DNA of 11,313 nucleotides, taken from NCBI GenBank assembly GCA_012800685.1, contig JAAZIT010000196.1, forward strand, positions 1-11,313. Reading direction: 5' to 3'. The position numbers were made by a program, and so were the translations under genes. The first letter of the stretch is position 1. Each line of letters begins with the position of its first letter. The notes under the pieces are model-generated. The model worked only from the letters and a program-made list of their open reading frames with translations. It was not told the DNA's origin and ran no database searches. The DNA comes from Clostridiales bacterium (GTDB taxonomy: Bacteria > Bacillota > Clostridia > Oscillospirales > Ruminococcaceae). This document shows positions 1 to 7,614 of this stretch, piece by piece.

Positions 1-498
1 TACAGTCATAAATATAAATAAGAAAGGGAGAGTTATTTCATTTGTTTTTGAATAAATAATCTGTTTTCGAATTAAGAAAGCACCAAGTATACTAGGAATT
101 ATAAGAGCCAAAACAATTAGATATTTAATTAAATATGGAACAAATGAGATTTTGAAGAAAGCAAAAAGGTCTTTATACATTGCATTTCTTGAATTGGTTA
201 TGCCCTTTCCGTGCTTTATATCAGCGAATTGGCGTTTTACCATAAATCTAATCATTACTAAAATACAGAGCATTGCCATAGTTTTAATTATCATAATAGA
301 AGCAAGTGTAGGATAATTGAAGAAATTAATTGAATAAAAATCTGTAATACCACTTAATTTAAGTATTTGGTATGTCAGCATATGATCAAGCACTAAAAAT
401 ACTGTGAGTGCCGAAAGGGAAAGATAGATAGCGATAAAATTTCCCCAATTCCCTTTAAGATTTAATAATGCTAGTGATTTTATTTGTCTAATATTCAT
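1..498 (-). CDS. Multi-pass membrane protein of unknown function, partial (C-terminus outside the window)
   Basis: An open frame runs from an ATG at 498 (complement) to the window edge without a stop, giving the first 166 residues. An AGGAG-type ribosome binding site (complement of 505-511) supports this start. Three hydrophobic stretches are visible, at roughly residues 20-42, 67-90 and 113-142, joined by a basic loop (about residues 90-110), so this is an integral membrane protein. The opening, with an R-x-x-K-x-x-A motif followed by LKGNWG and then a membrane segment, resembles the start of DUF975-type membrane proteins, but this is only an impression. It starts 30 bases after the stop of the histidine phosphatase gene, so the two probably share a transcript. 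Function cannot be assigned. Confidence 0.75.
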   Translation of the reverse strand, partial: MNIRQIKSLALLNLKGNWGNFIAIYLSLSALTVFLVLDHMLTYQILKLSGITDFYSINFFNYPTLASIMIIKTMAMLCILVMIRFMVKRQFADIKHGKGITNSRNAMYKDLFAFFKISFVPYLIKYLIVLALIIPSILGAFLIRKQIIYSKTNEITLPFLFIFMTV

Positions 499-528
499 AA
501 AATTGCTCCTTTCATGAATTTATTATGG

Positions 529-1173
529 TTATTCCTGTTCAGAATCCTCCTGCTCATTAGGCAGGTATGGGAACTTTCCTAGAATTTCAAAAGCGTGTGA
601 ACGCATCCACATATCAGCTGTAACTAAAAGCTCGTAGCCCTCGCCAAAGTCGCTAGGAAATTCCATAGGGCTCATTTTTGGCATTCCAAAGCATGATAAA
701 AGGTTCATAATAATGCCACCGTGGGTAACAATGGCACAGTTAGTCATACCCTCTTTCATCATATCTTGAATTATCCAGCTTATTGCTGTATAACAACGGT
801 CAATTAAAGCTCTAAGACTTTCGCCATTTGGTGCAGGATTGTCAAGACCGCCTTTTAAAAATTCCTTATATTCAGGAGTCTCCATTAAATCAACGGCAAG
901 CTTTCCCTCGAAATCACCAAAGTCAAGCTCTTTTAAATCCTCAACTCCCACTGTGAAAGTGTTAGGATAAAGTATACTAGCGGTGGAAACACATCTTTTT
1001 AAAGGTGATGTATAAACCTTTTGAACTAGAGGATACTGTTTCTCCTCAATTTTTTTATAAAGCTCTGCAACTCCCTCTGGAGCTAAAGGCTCATCAGTTG
1101 TACCAATGTATGCACCTGTAAGATTTGCATTTGTAATACCGTGACGAATAAGCTGAATTCTGTAACCTTTCAT
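529..1173 (-). CDS. Histidine phosphatase family protein (phosphoglycerate mutase-like)
   Basis: This 214-residue cytoplasmic protein has the hallmarks of the histidine phosphatase superfamily. The catalytic RHG sits at residues 10-12 (phospho-accepting H11), a SPLKR segment provides R60, ELDFGDFEG at 82-90 carries the likely acid E82, PNGES is at 115-119, and THGG at 150-153 provides the second histidine, H151. These enzymes hydrolyse phosphate esters or move phosphate through a phosphohistidine. The family includes cofactor-dependent phosphoglycerate mutases, alpha-ribazole phosphatase and broad-specificity phosphatases. The length fits a phosphatase better than a glycolytic mutase. No cobalamin genes are nearby, so a CobC assignment is not supported and the substrate is unknown. 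The start at 1173 is preceded by an AAAGGA-like site (complement of 1181-1190). It is transcribed divergently from the XRE regulator and precedes the membrane protein gene. I found no convincing minus-strand promoter. Confidence 0.9.
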   Translation of the reverse strand: MKGYRIQLIRHGITNANLTGAYIGTTDEPLAPEGVAELYKKIEEKQYPLVQKVYTSPLKRCVSTASILYPNTFTVGVEDLKELDFGDFEGKLAVDLMETPEYKEFLKGGLDNPAPNGESLRALIDRCYTAISWIIQDMMKEGMTNCAIVTHGGIIMNLLSCFGMPKMSPMEFPSDFGEGYELLVTADMWMRSHAFEILGKFPYLPNEQEDSEQE

Positions 1174-1226
1174 ATTAAAAAGTCCTTTCTTGTAGATAAA
1201 AATATATAAACCACTATAAAATAAAC

Positions 1227-1255
1227 TTTACATTTTAAGGAATTTAGGTTATAAT
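1227..1255 (+). promoter_or_regulatory. Sigma-A promoter of the XRE regulator gene
   Basis: TTTACA at 1227-1232 and TATAAT at 1250-1255 are separated by exactly 17 bases, one mismatch from the vegetative consensus. Transcription would start near 1261-1263, about 60 bases before the regulator's ATG. No other promoter this strong is visible before 7435, so this one may also drive apbE and rnfC-rnfA. Confidence 0.75.
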
Positions 1256-1261
1256 GAAAAC

Positions 1262-1324
1262 ATGAAATATAGGGGCTTTGTGTTAAAAATTTGTCATAGA
1301 CTTAACGAATTAGAGGATAAATAA
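1262..1324 (+). other. Possible 20-codon leader ORF, in frame with and abutting the XRE gene
   Basis: ATG at 1262 opens a 20-codon frame that ends in TAA at 1322-1324, directly before the regulator's ATG at 1325 and in the same frame. No ribosome binding site precedes it. Its ATG falls at the predicted transcription start, so translation would have to be leaderless. It may be chance. It could also be a short leader peptide, since its last codons cover the ribosome binding site (AGAGG, 1312-1316) of the regulator gene. Confidence 0.2.
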
Positions 1325-2053
1325 ATGAGGAATTTAAATAATAAATTTGATCCGATTAAATCGGATTTTATTAGGAAAATAAAATATTTGAGAAAAGAGA
1401 GGGGTCTAAACCAACAGCAGGTTGCTAATGAACTTAGCGTGACCCAAGCCACAGTCTCAAAGCTTGAAAACGGACAGATTGAGCCGTCAATAAATATTCT
1501 TAGAAAGATAGCAATGTTTTTTAATGTATCTTGTGATTATCTTTTGGGCATTAGCCCTGATAAAAGCGGAAGAAGCTTGTCTAAAGGTAATGATGGCCAT
1601 ATCGTTGGTGAAAATGGTGTATCCCATACTATTAACGAATATGGAAATATTGCCAGTAAGCAGCAACAAAAAATTATACATAAATCACTAGAAATGATAT
1701 ATGAAATAATTGACCGTTGTGATATAGATGCGCTACATATGAATGCGTCAATGATTTTAATGTTAAACATATATAAGATTTTTAGAGCACTTTATAATGT
1801 TAATCCGTATAATATTGATGAGTTTTATAAAATAAATAGCACCATTTATGAGGATTTAGTTGACAGTGAAATTGCAGGAAGACAAGCGGTTGTAAAAAGC
1901 TTGTTAAATAAGAATAGCAGAGAGCTTAAAGAAAAGCTTGAAATGTCAGGGGAAAGGCTTATAAAGCTTGATGAAGATGCATATTTTTATTTGTCAAACC
2001 TAATCTCACAGTGTGAAAACATTATGATGGCTGGGCACAATTACAATTTATAA
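1325..2053 (+). CDS. XRE-family helix-turn-helix transcriptional regulator
   Basis: This is a 242-residue cytoplasmic DNA-binding protein. Residues about 16-75 form a Cro/CI (HTH_3) domain: an IRKLR-like first helix, GLNQQQVANELSV, then the recognition-helix segment TQATVSKLENGQ, and the usual closing pattern ending in DYLLG. The remaining 165 residues are mostly predicted helical and match no domain I recognise. They may serve dimerisation or ligand sensing. The start at 1325 is supported by AGAGG at 1312-1316, eight bases upstream. The gene lies 64 bases before apbE on the same strand with no terminator between them, which makes it a candidate regulator of itself and of the apbE-rnf genes. 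That role is inferred from position only. The upstream promoter at 1227-1255 is strong. Confidence 0.9.
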   Translation: MRNLNNKFDPIKSDFIRKIKYLRKERGLNQQQVANELSVTQATVSKLENGQIEPSINILRKIAMFFNVSCDYLLGISPDKSGRSLSKGNDGHIVGENGVSHTINEYGNIASKQQQKIIHKSLEMIYEIIDRCDIDALHMNASMILMLNIYKIFRALYNVNPYNIDEFYKINSTIYEDLVDSEIAGRQAVVKSLLNKNSRELKEKLEMSGERLIKLDEDAYFYLSNLISQCENIMMAGHNYNL

Positions 2054-2079
2054 GTTGTGTATAATTATTTTAACACAAC
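2054..2079 (+). promoter_or_regulatory. Inverted repeat with an internal TATAAT, before apbE
   Basis: GTTGTGT at 2054-2060 and ACACAAC at 2073-2079 form a perfect 7-bp inverted repeat around a 12-base AT spacer. A TATAAT (2060-2065) lies within it, but no good -35 element is found 16-18 bases upstream. There is no T-run after the repeat, so it is not a terminator. An operator over a weak promoter is a reasonable reading. The motif TTGTGTTAAAA found here (complement of 2068-2078) also occurs at 1278-1288. Confidence 0.35.
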
Positions 2080-2117
2080 AAAAGAATAATTACAAGAGTT
2101 TGAGATAGAGGTATGTT

Positions 2118-3134
2118 ATGAAAAGTTTAAAGCTAAATAGAAATCATCGTATATTGTTGTTTGTCATTGCTTTAATACTATTATTTGTTATTATTTTGTC
2201 TATTTTAGTGTGGGGATTTAGTCCAGAGCCTATGTCAAAGTTGGTCTTTACGGCTATGGATACTAATGTTGAGTTAAAAACAAGTGGAGAAAACAGCAGT
2301 GAATATAAGGATAGAGTTCTTGAGCTTGACAAAATGTTTAATTGCTACAATACTAAAAGTGAAATATATGAGCTAAACAAAAGTATGACAGCTACTTTAT
2401 CAGATGAAACTATTGAGATTATTAATAAAGCAAAAGAGCTTGAAAAGGTTTATCCCGAATGTGATATTACAGCAGGTGGACTAATTAATTTGTGGGACCC
2501 ATCAGGTACTCCGAGAGTGCCAAGCGAACAAGAAATTGCCCAAGCTTTAGCCGATGTTGACATTAATAACTTAACCATTAACGGTAATACAGCAACGCTT
2601 TCTAAGGGAGAGATAAACTTAGGCTGTTGCGCAAAGGGATATGCTTGTGATATAATTAAAGAAATGCTTGATGAAAACAATGAAAGCTATGCCATTGTTT
2701 CGTTTGGTTCTTCATCTCTTTTATATGGGAAAAAGCCACGAGGCGAAAGTTTTAATGTTGGTATAAAAAATCCGTTAGAGCCAGATGAAGAAATGGGAAC
2801 GTTAAAAGTTAACGAGTGTTTTATCTCAACCTCAGGAAGCTATGAAAGAGCGTTTACTGTTGATGACAAAGAGTATTCTCATATATTTAATCTTAAAAAT
2901 GGATATCCAGTTGAAACAGATTTACTATCAGTAACAGTAATAGGAAAAAGCGGAATCGAATCAGATTTTGTTTCGACGTGCATATTTATGAATGGTGTAG
3001 CAGGACTTGAGTATTACTTAAATCTTCAAGATTTTCAAGTAATAGCCATTGATAAAGACCAAAACGTATACATATCAAACTCAATAAAAAACAACTTTAA
3101 AATAACAAATGACAGCTTTAGTTTTGCTAAATAA
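2118..3134 (+). CDS. apbE: FAD:protein FMN transferase (ApbE family)
   Basis: ApbE enzymes use FAD to attach FMN through a phosphoester bond to a threonine in target flavoproteins such as RnfG and RnfD, acting on the outer face of the membrane with Mg2+. This 338-residue protein has an N-terminal membrane segment (about residues 11-34) without a lipobox cysteine, so it is probably membrane-anchored rather than a lipoprotein. Family motifs appear in order: AMDTN (46-50), DITAGGLINLW (116-126), LGCCAKGYACD (168-178), SFGSSS (195-200, where many relatives have a GGN-type loop), TSGSYER (238-244), SHIFNLKNGYP (254-264), and the metal-binding D283 and T287 in SDFVST. The start has AGAGG at 2107-2111. 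It lies 50 bases before rnfC with no terminator between, and both likely substrates are encoded just downstream, which makes Rnf flavinylation its probable job. Confidence 0.92.
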   Translation: MKSLKLNRNHRILLFVIALILLFVIILSILVWGFSPEPMSKLVFTAMDTNVELKTSGENSSEYKDRVLELDKMFNCYNTKSEIYELNKSMTATLSDETIEIINKAKELEKVYPECDITAGGLINLWDPSGTPRVPSEQEIAQALADVDINNLTINGNTATLSKGEINLGCCAKGYACDIIKEMLDENNESYAIVSFGSSSLLYGKKPRGESFNVGIKNPLEPDEEMGTLKVNECFISTSGSYERAFTVDDKEYSHIFNLKNGYPVETDLLSVTVIGKSGIESDFVSTCIFMNGVAGLEYYLNLQDFQVIAIDKDQNVYISNSIKNNFKITNDSFSFAK

Positions 3135-3184
3135 CAGAAAAAATCTATAGCCATACTATATTAATAAGGGAAGGTAGAATTTAT

Positions 3185-4471
3185 ATGGAAATTAATAACA
3201 TAAGGCTTCCTCATAATAAGGGTACAGAAAAAGCCGAAACTATAACGATTCCCTTGCCTAAAAGGGTTAAAATTTTACTTTCACAGCATATGGGTGTTCC
3301 CTGCCTGCCACTTGTAAAATCAGGTGACAAGGTTTTTGTTGGGCAGAAAATTGGTGACATAGATGCATTTATGTCAACTCCTGTTCACTCAAGCGTTTCT
3401 GGAACAGTTGAAGCAATAGTTGATTATCTTCCTGCCAACGGAAGAACCTGTAAAGCAATTGTCATTGAAAGTGATGGGTTACAGAAAGCTTCTGATGAGG
3501 TAAAGCCACCTAAAATTACGGATACTAAGAGCTTTTTAAAAGCAGTAAGAGAATCTGGTTGCTGTGGACTTGGTGGGGCGGGTTTCCCTACCCATGTTAA
3601 GCTAACCTTTGATAAAGAAAAAACACCAGTTGATACTCTTGTAATAAATGGTGCTGAATGCGAGCCTTATATTACAAGTGATTATCGTGAAATGGTTGAA
3701 AATTCACAAGATATTTATGATGGAATTAAGCTTTTGCAAAAATATTTAGATATAGAAAGAGCATTTATTTGCATAGAGGACAACAAGCCTTTAGCAATTG
3801 AAAAGCTAACGAAAATTTCTGAAAATGACGATAAGGTTTCGGTTAAAAAACTTGCCTCTAGCTATCCACAGGGAGCGGAAAAGGTGACAACCTACGCTGC
3901 AACTAAAAGGGTGGTTAAAGAGGGCGAGCTTCCTTTAAATCAAGGTGTGTTGGTTGTAAATGTGTCAACAGTTGGGTTTATAAATAGATACATCAATAAT
4001 GGTATGCCACTTGTTGAAAAAAGAGTGACTATTGACGGTGACGCAATACTAACTCCTTGCAATGCAAGGGTGTTAATAGGAACACCAATTAGTAGTGTTC
4101 TTGATTTTGCAGATTGTAATAAAGAAATTGTGGACAAGCTTATAGCAGGTGGACCAATGATGGGAATGTGTATTCACGATTTTGAGACACCTGTCTGTAA
4201 AACAAACAATGCCTTTTTGGGATTTAAAAAACCTAAGAAAAAAGAAGAACAAACTAATTGTATAAGATGCTCAAGATGTATTTCGGCTTGTCCTATGAAG
4301 CTTATGCCAACATCTATAGAAAAGGCTTATGATAGAAAGGACAAGGCGTGGCTAAAAAAGCTTAAGGTTAATCTTTGTATGAATTGCGGAAGCTGTTCAT
4401 ACGTATGCCCTGCTAAGCGAGACCTTGCAGAAAAAAATCAGCTTGCTAAAAGGCTTTTAGCTGAGAAATAA
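3185..4471 (+). CDS. rnfC: Ion-translocating ferredoxin:NAD+ oxidoreductase complex subunit C
   Basis: RnfC is the peripheral, cytoplasmic-facing subunit that exchanges electrons with NAD(H) and carries FMN and two [4Fe-4S] clusters. The N-terminal part has the barrel-sandwich/biotinyl-like region typical of RnfC (about residues 20-95, with TPVHSSVSGTV at 65-75). The 51-kDa-type flavin and nucleotide domain follows, with GLGGAGFPT at 128-136, INGAECEPYITSDYR at 154-168 and PQGAEK at 228-233. An SLBB-like region leads to AGGPMMG (321-327). Two ferredoxin motifs end the protein: C359-C362-C365-C369 and C398-C401-C404-C408. At 428 residues it lacks the long alanine-rich tail of many proteobacterial RnfC proteins, as is usual in clostridia. 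A GGGAAGG-type purine stretch (3168-3174) precedes the ATG. It is the first gene of the Rnf set and is 54 bases upstream of rnfD. Confidence 0.95.
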   Translation: MEINNIRLPHNKGTEKAETITIPLPKRVKILLSQHMGVPCLPLVKSGDKVFVGQKIGDIDAFMSTPVHSSVSGTVEAIVDYLPANGRTCKAIVIESDGLQKASDEVKPPKITDTKSFLKAVRESGCCGLGGAGFPTHVKLTFDKEKTPVDTLVINGAECEPYITSDYREMVENSQDIYDGIKLLQKYLDIERAFICIEDNKPLAIEKLTKISENDDKVSVKKLASSYPQGAEKVTTYAATKRVVKEGELPLNQGVLVVNVSTVGFINRYINNGMPLVEKRVTIDGDAILTPCNARVLIGTPISSVLDFADCNKEIVDKLIAGGPMMGMCIHDFETPVCKTNNAFLGFKKPKKKEEQTNCIRCSRCISACPMKLMPTSIEKAYDRKDKAWLKKLKVNLCMNCGSCSYVCPAKRDLAEKNQLAKRLLAEK

Positions 4472-4525
4472 CATCTTAAATATAACGAAAACAAAAACAC
4501 ATAACATAGATACAGGAGGGATAAT

Positions 4526-5464
4526 ATGGAAAAGCTCGCGGTATCCTCATCACCTCACATAAAAGCCCCCATGACAACATCAAAAATAATGACACAGGTC
4601 CTTATAGCACTAATACCTGCTGGAATTGCAGCAACAGTTATTTTTGGAGGAAGAGCGTTAATATTAATTGGCTTTTGCGTTGCCTTTTCGGTAATATGGG
4701 AAAAACTCTTTTCAGTTGTTACAAAAAGAAAAGATACAACAGATGATTTATCAGCGGTTGTAACTGGACTTCTTCTTGCATATAACCTGCCAGTAACCAT
4801 TCCTCTATGGATGGCTGGAATTGGTACATTTGTTGCAATTATTATAGTAAAACAGCTTTTTGGGGGAATTGGACAAAACTTTGCAAATCCTGCTATTACA
4901 GGAAGAATAGTTCTAATGCTGTCCTTTCCATCAGCAATGACAACATGGGCTGAACCCTTTTATTATTCCGCCAAGGACGTAGTAACTGGTGCAACTCCCC
5001 TTGTTACAGGCGATGCTACATATAAAGAATTGTTTTTAGGAACAATTGGAGGAAGTTTAGGTGAAACCTGTTCTCTAGCGCTAATAATCGGTGGAATTTA
5101 TCTAATGGCTAGAAATATTATTAAGCCATATGCACCTGCTGCATTTTTGGGAACAATTATGGTATTCTCGTTTATAGCAGGAAAAGACCCAATTTATCAG
5201 CTTTTATCAGGTGGAATTATCCTTGCGGCATTCTTTATGATAACTGACTACGTGACAGCACCAGTGACTGATATAGGAAAGGTTATATTTGGCATTGGCT
5301 GTGGAGTTATAACCTGTGTGATTCGTTTTTATGGAGGAAAAGCTGAGGGAGCTTCCTATGCAATACTTCTTATGAATATTTTAGTACCATATATAGATAT
5401 GGTTACATCGTCAACTCCTTTTGGGGCTAAAAAAGCTGAGAAGATAAAGGAGGGCGAGAAGTGA
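4526..5464 (+). CDS. rnfD: Rnf complex membrane subunit D (covalent FMN protein)
   Basis: RnfD is a polytopic membrane subunit, homologous to NqrB, that holds covalently bound FMN in the electron path and is thought to take part in ion translocation. The 312 residues contain many hydrophobic segments, including about 24-58, 74-110, 122-135, 183-197, 204-220, 227-241 and 252-292. FGGIGQNFANPAITGR at 112-127 is a family signature. The flavinylation target D151-V-V-T-G-A-T157 fits the ApbE consensus Dxx(S/T)GAT, with T157 as the expected FMN site. The start has a strong AGGAGG (4514-4519), six bases upstream. Its stop overlaps the rnfG start by four bases, so translation is probably coupled. Residue-level assignments rest on homology remembered from the family. 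Confidence 0.95.
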   Translation: MEKLAVSSSPHIKAPMTTSKIMTQVLIALIPAGIAATVIFGGRALILIGFCVAFSVIWEKLFSVVTKRKDTTDDLSAVVTGLLLAYNLPVTIPLWMAGIGTFVAIIIVKQLFGGIGQNFANPAITGRIVLMLSFPSAMTTWAEPFYYSAKDVVTGATPLVTGDATYKELFLGTIGGSLGETCSLALIIGGIYLMARNIIKPYAPAAFLGTIMVFSFIAGKDPIYQLLSGGIILAAFFMITDYVTAPVTDIGKVIFGIGCGVITCVIRFYGGKAEGASYAILLMNILVPYIDMVTSSTPFGAKKAEKIKEGEK

Positions 5465-6027
5465 AGATAAAAGATAAGGTTTTGCCACCAGTTGTGTTAA
5501 CAATTATTTGTATAGTCATTTCGGCTCTTGTTATTGGTGTGCACAAGCTCACATATGTGGATAGTACAGGAGTTTTAACAGATAAACTCAAATCTGGATA
5601 TAAAGATATTTTTGGGAAAGATTCAAGCTGTATAATGCTAACTGAGGATAACGAGGGAGTGACAGAGGTTGTCACTTATAATGAAGCAATCACATCAATA
5701 TTGGTGGACAAGGAGAATAACACCTGTGCATTTGAATTTATTGCTGATGGTTATCAAAAGGAGGGTATTCACCTTTTAGTTGGAATTGATGAAAAGGGTG
5801 AGATTCAAGGAATTTCTTTTATTGAAGTAGGCGAAACTAAGGGTATCGGAACTAAAATTCAAGAAAACTCATTTGTTAAAAAGTTTTTAAACATTACAAC
5901 GGCTAATGAAGCCGACAAAATTGATGATATAACAGGTGCTACTTATTCCTCAAAAGGAATGAAAGACGCTGTAAAGCTTGCTGTTTCAACCTATACCGAG
6001 AACAAGGAGGCGATTTTCAGTGAGTAA
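5461..6027 (+). CDS. rnfG: Rnf complex subunit G (covalent FMN protein)
   Basis: RnfG is anchored by one N-terminal membrane helix (about residues 9-29), and its FMN-binding domain lies outside the cytoplasm. The 188-residue protein has the FMN_bind features: GIHLLVGIDEKGEIQGISF at 102-120, then GETKGIG (124-130), and the target motif D155-D-I-T-G-A-T161, in which T161 should carry FMN put on by ApbE. The start is GTG at 5461 inside the end of rnfD (GTGA overlap), with an excellent AAAGGAGGG at 5446-5454. The 3' end overlaps the proposed rnfE start by eight bases. It is homologous to NqrC of the Na+-NQR complex. The order C-D-G-E-A-B supports the assignment. Confidence 0.95.
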   Translation: MKIKDKVLPPVVLTIICIVISALVIGVHKLTYVDSTGVLTDKLKSGYKDIFGKDSSCIMLTEDNEGVTEVVTYNEAITSILVDKENNTCAFEFIADGYQKEGIHLLVGIDEKGEIQGISFIEVGETKGIGTKIQENSFVKKFLNITTANEADKIDDITGATYSSKGMKDAVKLAVSTYTENKEAIFSE

Positions 6028-6754
6028 TTCAATTAAACCAAAGGAAAAAAACCAGCCGAGCTATTTTAAAGAGTTTTCAAAAGGAATCATTAAAGAAAAT
6101 CCAACCCTAGTTAGTCTACTTGGTATGTGTCCTACTTTGGCTATTACTAACCTTGCCTCAAATGCTATAGGTATGGGACTTGCCACAACATTCGTTTTGG
6201 TATGCTCTAATTTTGTATTATCACTTTTGAAAAATGCAATTCCAAAGACTGTGCGACTTCCCTGTTTTATTGTTATTATAGCAGGTTTTGTTACTGTGGT
6301 TGAGCTTTTGATGAAATCTTATATACCGAGCCTTTACTCAGCTTTGGGAATATTTCTTCCCCTTATAACTGTAAACTGTATTATTCTAGGTCGTGCTGAA
6401 GCCTTTGCGAGTAAAAACAAGGTGATTCCATCAATTCTTGACGGTCTTGGAATGGGAATCGGATTTACACTAGCCCTTTTTGCAATGGGCTCAATTAGAG
6501 AAATAATTGGTTCTGGACAATGGTTTGGGCTACAGGTTCTTCCTAAATCTGTTGATAATATGATGATTTTTATTATGCCAGCTGGAGGATTTTTTGTACT
6601 TGGATGTATAATTGCGTTGGTTAATAAAATAGCGAATAAAAAGCCACCTAAGGAAATTGGCTGTTCTGGCTGTCCTCATTTTAGCTCATGTACAATGATT
6701 GAAAATGAAGAAAACAAGTCGGATTGCAGCAAAACAGCAAAGGAGGCTAACTAA
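6020..6754 (+). CDS. rnfE: Rnf complex membrane subunit E
   Basis: RnfE is a six-helix membrane subunit, homologous to RnfA and to NqrD, that helps form the membrane [2Fe-2S] site. The frame is open from 5978, but the start is placed at GTG 6020 because a perfect AAGGAGG (6004-6010) lies nine bases before it. The upstream ATG has no such site and would add 14 arginine-rich residues. The resulting protein has 244 residues. C37 (in LLGMCPTLA) and C120 (in LPLITVNC) match the conserved cysteines that pair with those of RnfA. The C-terminus is a hydrophilic tail with C215, C218, C224 and C236, absent from short proteobacterial RsxE. It overlaps rnfG by eight bases and rnfA by one. Confidence 0.95.
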   Translation: MSNSIKPKEKNQPSYFKEFSKGIIKENPTLVSLLGMCPTLAITNLASNAIGMGLATTFVLVCSNFVLSLLKNAIPKTVRLPCFIVIIAGFVTVVELLMKSYIPSLYSALGIFLPLITVNCIILGRAEAFASKNKVIPSILDGLGMGIGFTLALFAMGSIREIIGSGQWFGLQVLPKSVDNMMIFIMPAGGFFVLGCIIALVNKIANKKPPKEIGCSGCPHFSSCTMIENEENKSDCSKTAKEAN

Positions 6755-7335
6755 TGATTAAGAATTTAATTATTATTATGATTACCGCTGTGCTAGTTGA
6801 CAACGTGGTTTTGTCCCAGTTTAAAGGTATCTGCCCTTTCTTGGGTGTATCGAAAAAAATAAAAAACTCACTAGGAATGGGGCTTGCAGTAATCTTTGTA
6901 ATGGTTTGTGCAACTCTAGTTACTTATCCAGTTTATAAATTTCTTCTAATTCCTCTTGAAGTGGACTATTTAAAAACTATAGCGTTTATTTTAGTTATTG
7001 CGCTTTTTGTTCAGATTGTTGAAATAATACTTAAAAAGATGATTCCACCTTTATATAAGGCATTGGGAATTTATCTTCCCCTTATAACAACTAACTGTGC
7101 GGTATTAGGTGTAACTATTTCTAATATCGACCATCAGTACACTCTTGTACAGTCCCTAGTTAATGCATTTGGAACAGGTCTTGCATTTACCCTTGCACTT
7201 TTATTGTTCTCTGGCGTTAGGTCTAAGATTGAGTATGCTGATATTCCAGAAACATTTAAAGGTGTTCCAGCAACCTTAATTGCAGCCGCAATAGTTTCTC
7301 TAAGCTTTATGGGATTTTCGGGACTTTTTGCATAA
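6754..7335 (+). CDS. rnfA: Rnf complex membrane subunit A
   Basis: RnfA (NqrE homologue) is a 193-residue membrane protein with six hydrophobic segments. It pairs with RnfE in inverted topology to hold a [2Fe-2S] cluster within the membrane. C27 in the FKGICPFLGV segment and C115 in LPLITTNCAVLG are the conserved cluster-side cysteines. DNVVLSQF (16-23) and the MIPPLYKALGIYLPLITTNC stretch are family signatures. The ATG overlaps the last base of the rnfE stop (TAATG), and AAAGGAGG at 6739-6746 supplies the ribosome binding site. No hairpin terminator follows. The next 294 bases are non-coding before rnfB. Confidence 0.96.
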   Translation: MIKNLIIIMITAVLVDNVVLSQFKGICPFLGVSKKIKNSLGMGLAVIFVMVCATLVTYPVYKFLLIPLEVDYLKTIAFILVIALFVQIVEIILKKMIPPLYKALGIYLPLITTNCAVLGVTISNIDHQYTLVQSLVNAFGTGLAFTLALLLFSGVRSKIEYADIPETFKGVPATLIAAAIVSLSFMGFSGLFA

Positions 7336-7434
7336 TTAAAAATTAAGAATTAAGGTTAAAAGGAAAGTATACTATATAAACAGACAAATCTTGTGTTAAT
7401 AGACGTAATAATTAATTAGTCATAACCTAATAAA

Positions 7435-7463
7435 TTGACTTGACAAAAAAATATAGTTAAAAT
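7435..7463 (+). promoter_or_regulatory. Internal sigma-A promoter for rnfB
   Basis: TTGACT (7435-7440) and TAAAAT (7458-7463) are 17 bases apart, one mismatch each from consensus. An overlapping TTGACA (7440-7445) exists, but its best-spaced -10 (TAACAA) is weaker. Transcription would start near 7470, leaving an approximately 160-base leader before rnfB. Confidence 0.55.
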
Positions 7464-7501
7464 AACAATGTAACTTAAAGTGGTTAAGCTTGGAATTTGT
7501 T

Positions 7502-7526
7502 AATTAAGATTATAAAATTAAGATTA
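7502..7526 (+). repeat. Two-copy AATTAAGATTA direct repeat
   Basis: AATTAAGATTA occurs at 7502-7512 and again at 7516-7526, a 14-base period, within the rnfB leader. It is AT-rich, so polymerase slippage is a sufficient explanation. A related AATTAAR heptamer is repeated three times at 7334-7354. Confidence 0.5.
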
Positions 7527-7536
7527 CATAGCTTTT

Positions 7537-7614
7537 AACTATTGGCAATAACGATTAATACTTGGCTTTCGTTCTATTTAACTATAAACTATCTAACTCT
7601 AACTATCCAACTAT
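7537..7614 (-). repeat. Degenerate AACTAT-type short repeat array before rnfB
   Basis: AACTAT occurs at 7537, 7580, 7587, 7601 and 7609, with the variant AACTCT at 7595. Within 7580-7614 the spacings are 7, 8, 6 and 8 bases. Read on the minus strand the unit is ATAGTTNN, the same family as the array at 8997-9100, which lies in the opposite orientation. CTATTTAACTAT (7574-7585) is an exact 12-base inverted match to 9018-9029. Confidence 0.6.

Noticed and set aside
529..1173. Assignment of the histidine phosphatase as CobC (alpha-ribazole phosphatase)
   Set aside because: The family motifs do not separate substrates, and no cobalamin synthesis gene is in the window.
2054..2079. Terminator between the XRE gene and apbE
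   Set aside because: The inverted repeat has only seven pairs and is followed by an A-rich stretch, not a T-run.
5978..6019. Longer RnfE starting at ATG 5978
   Set aside because: The added residues are translated from rnfG coding sequence in another frame, and the perfect AAGGAGG at 6004-6010 points to GTG 6020.
7334..7614. CRISPR-like array between rnfA and rnfB
   Set aside because: The repeats are 6-15 bases, degenerate and adjacent, without the 24-40-base repeats and unique spacers of a CRISPR array.
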